Source of the DNA: Anser cygnoides
Lineage: Eukaryota > Chordata > Aves > Anseriformes > Anatidae
DNA length: 64,000 nucleotides
NCBI RefSeq assembly: GCF_040182565.1
Contig: NC_089882.1
Location: 3,795,183 to 3,859,182, forward strand
Direction: 5' to 3'
Position 1 is the stretch's first letter. Every line of letters begins with the position of its first letter. A program made the position numbers and the translations under genes. Under the pieces are notes generated by a model. That model had not been told where the DNA came from. It did no database searches and saw only the letters and a program-made list of their open reading frames with translations. Below are positions 63,968 to 64,000 of the stretch, piece after piece.

Positions 63968-64000
63968 CTGAAACAGGGAACAAAACTGCTCTGAAAACAT

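Noticed and set aside
1..64000. CRISPR arrays, operons, phage genes, tRNA or rRNA genes
   Set aside because: Base composition, CR1 repeats and intron-type signals point to a bird genome, and none of these features is visible.

Overview
This window looks like a piece of a bird macrochromosome. It is AT-rich and mostly non-coding, with few repeats. The repeats that are recognisable are CR1 LINE fragments carrying the typical avian 3' end (ATTCTATG-type tails next to a GAGTTGGA/TCCAACTC block). There are also short microsatellites, homopolymer tracts, and a few very old SINE/MITE-like remnants. I see no bacterial, phage, plasmid, CRISPR, rRNA or tRNA features.

The main result is a multi-exon protein-coding gene on the minus strand, so transcription runs from high to low coordinates. 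No open frame is long. However, eight short minus-strand frames between about 35.4 kb and 12.2 kb are bounded by usable splice signals, and each exon's end phase matches the next exon's start phase. From 5' to 3' they are 35409-35253, 29303-29227, 25722-25513, 21124-21071, 17245-17185, 15884-15833, 15096-14940 and 12262-12172. Together they give about 285 residues without a stop. The protein is rich in beta-strand-like segments with scattered cysteines and ends in a short Ser/Lys/Arg-rich segment. I do not recognise the family and assign no gene symbol.

Upstream of 35.4 kb the same phase logic can be extended, with falling confidence, through 36.7, 36.9, 37.3, 39.4, 41.8, 44.8 and 51.7 kb, and perhaps to 55.3, 59.5 and 63.9 kb. 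The gene would then cover almost the whole window and run off at least the right edge. The true 3' end is not resolved: a candidate last exon lies at 11.9 kb, and a second coding-like block lies at 9.7 kb. Below about 9.6 kb I see no convincing exon.

The intervals between exons are ordinary intron-like sequence. They contain CR1 fragments (6.5, 11.7, 17.4 and 59.9-60.3 kb), two CORE-SINE/MIR-like scraps (48.5 and 53.9 kb) and one ancient palindromic element (33.1 kb). Several AT-rich blocks with homeobox- or POU-type motifs (25.1, 31.1, 45.7-46.2, 54.7 and 58.3 kb) look like possible conserved non-coding elements. GC-rich patches near 13.5, 20.6, 21.5, 56.2, 57.5 and 60.5 kb produce many spurious open frames. 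All exon calls were made by eye from splice consensus, frame and phase; no alignment was possible.
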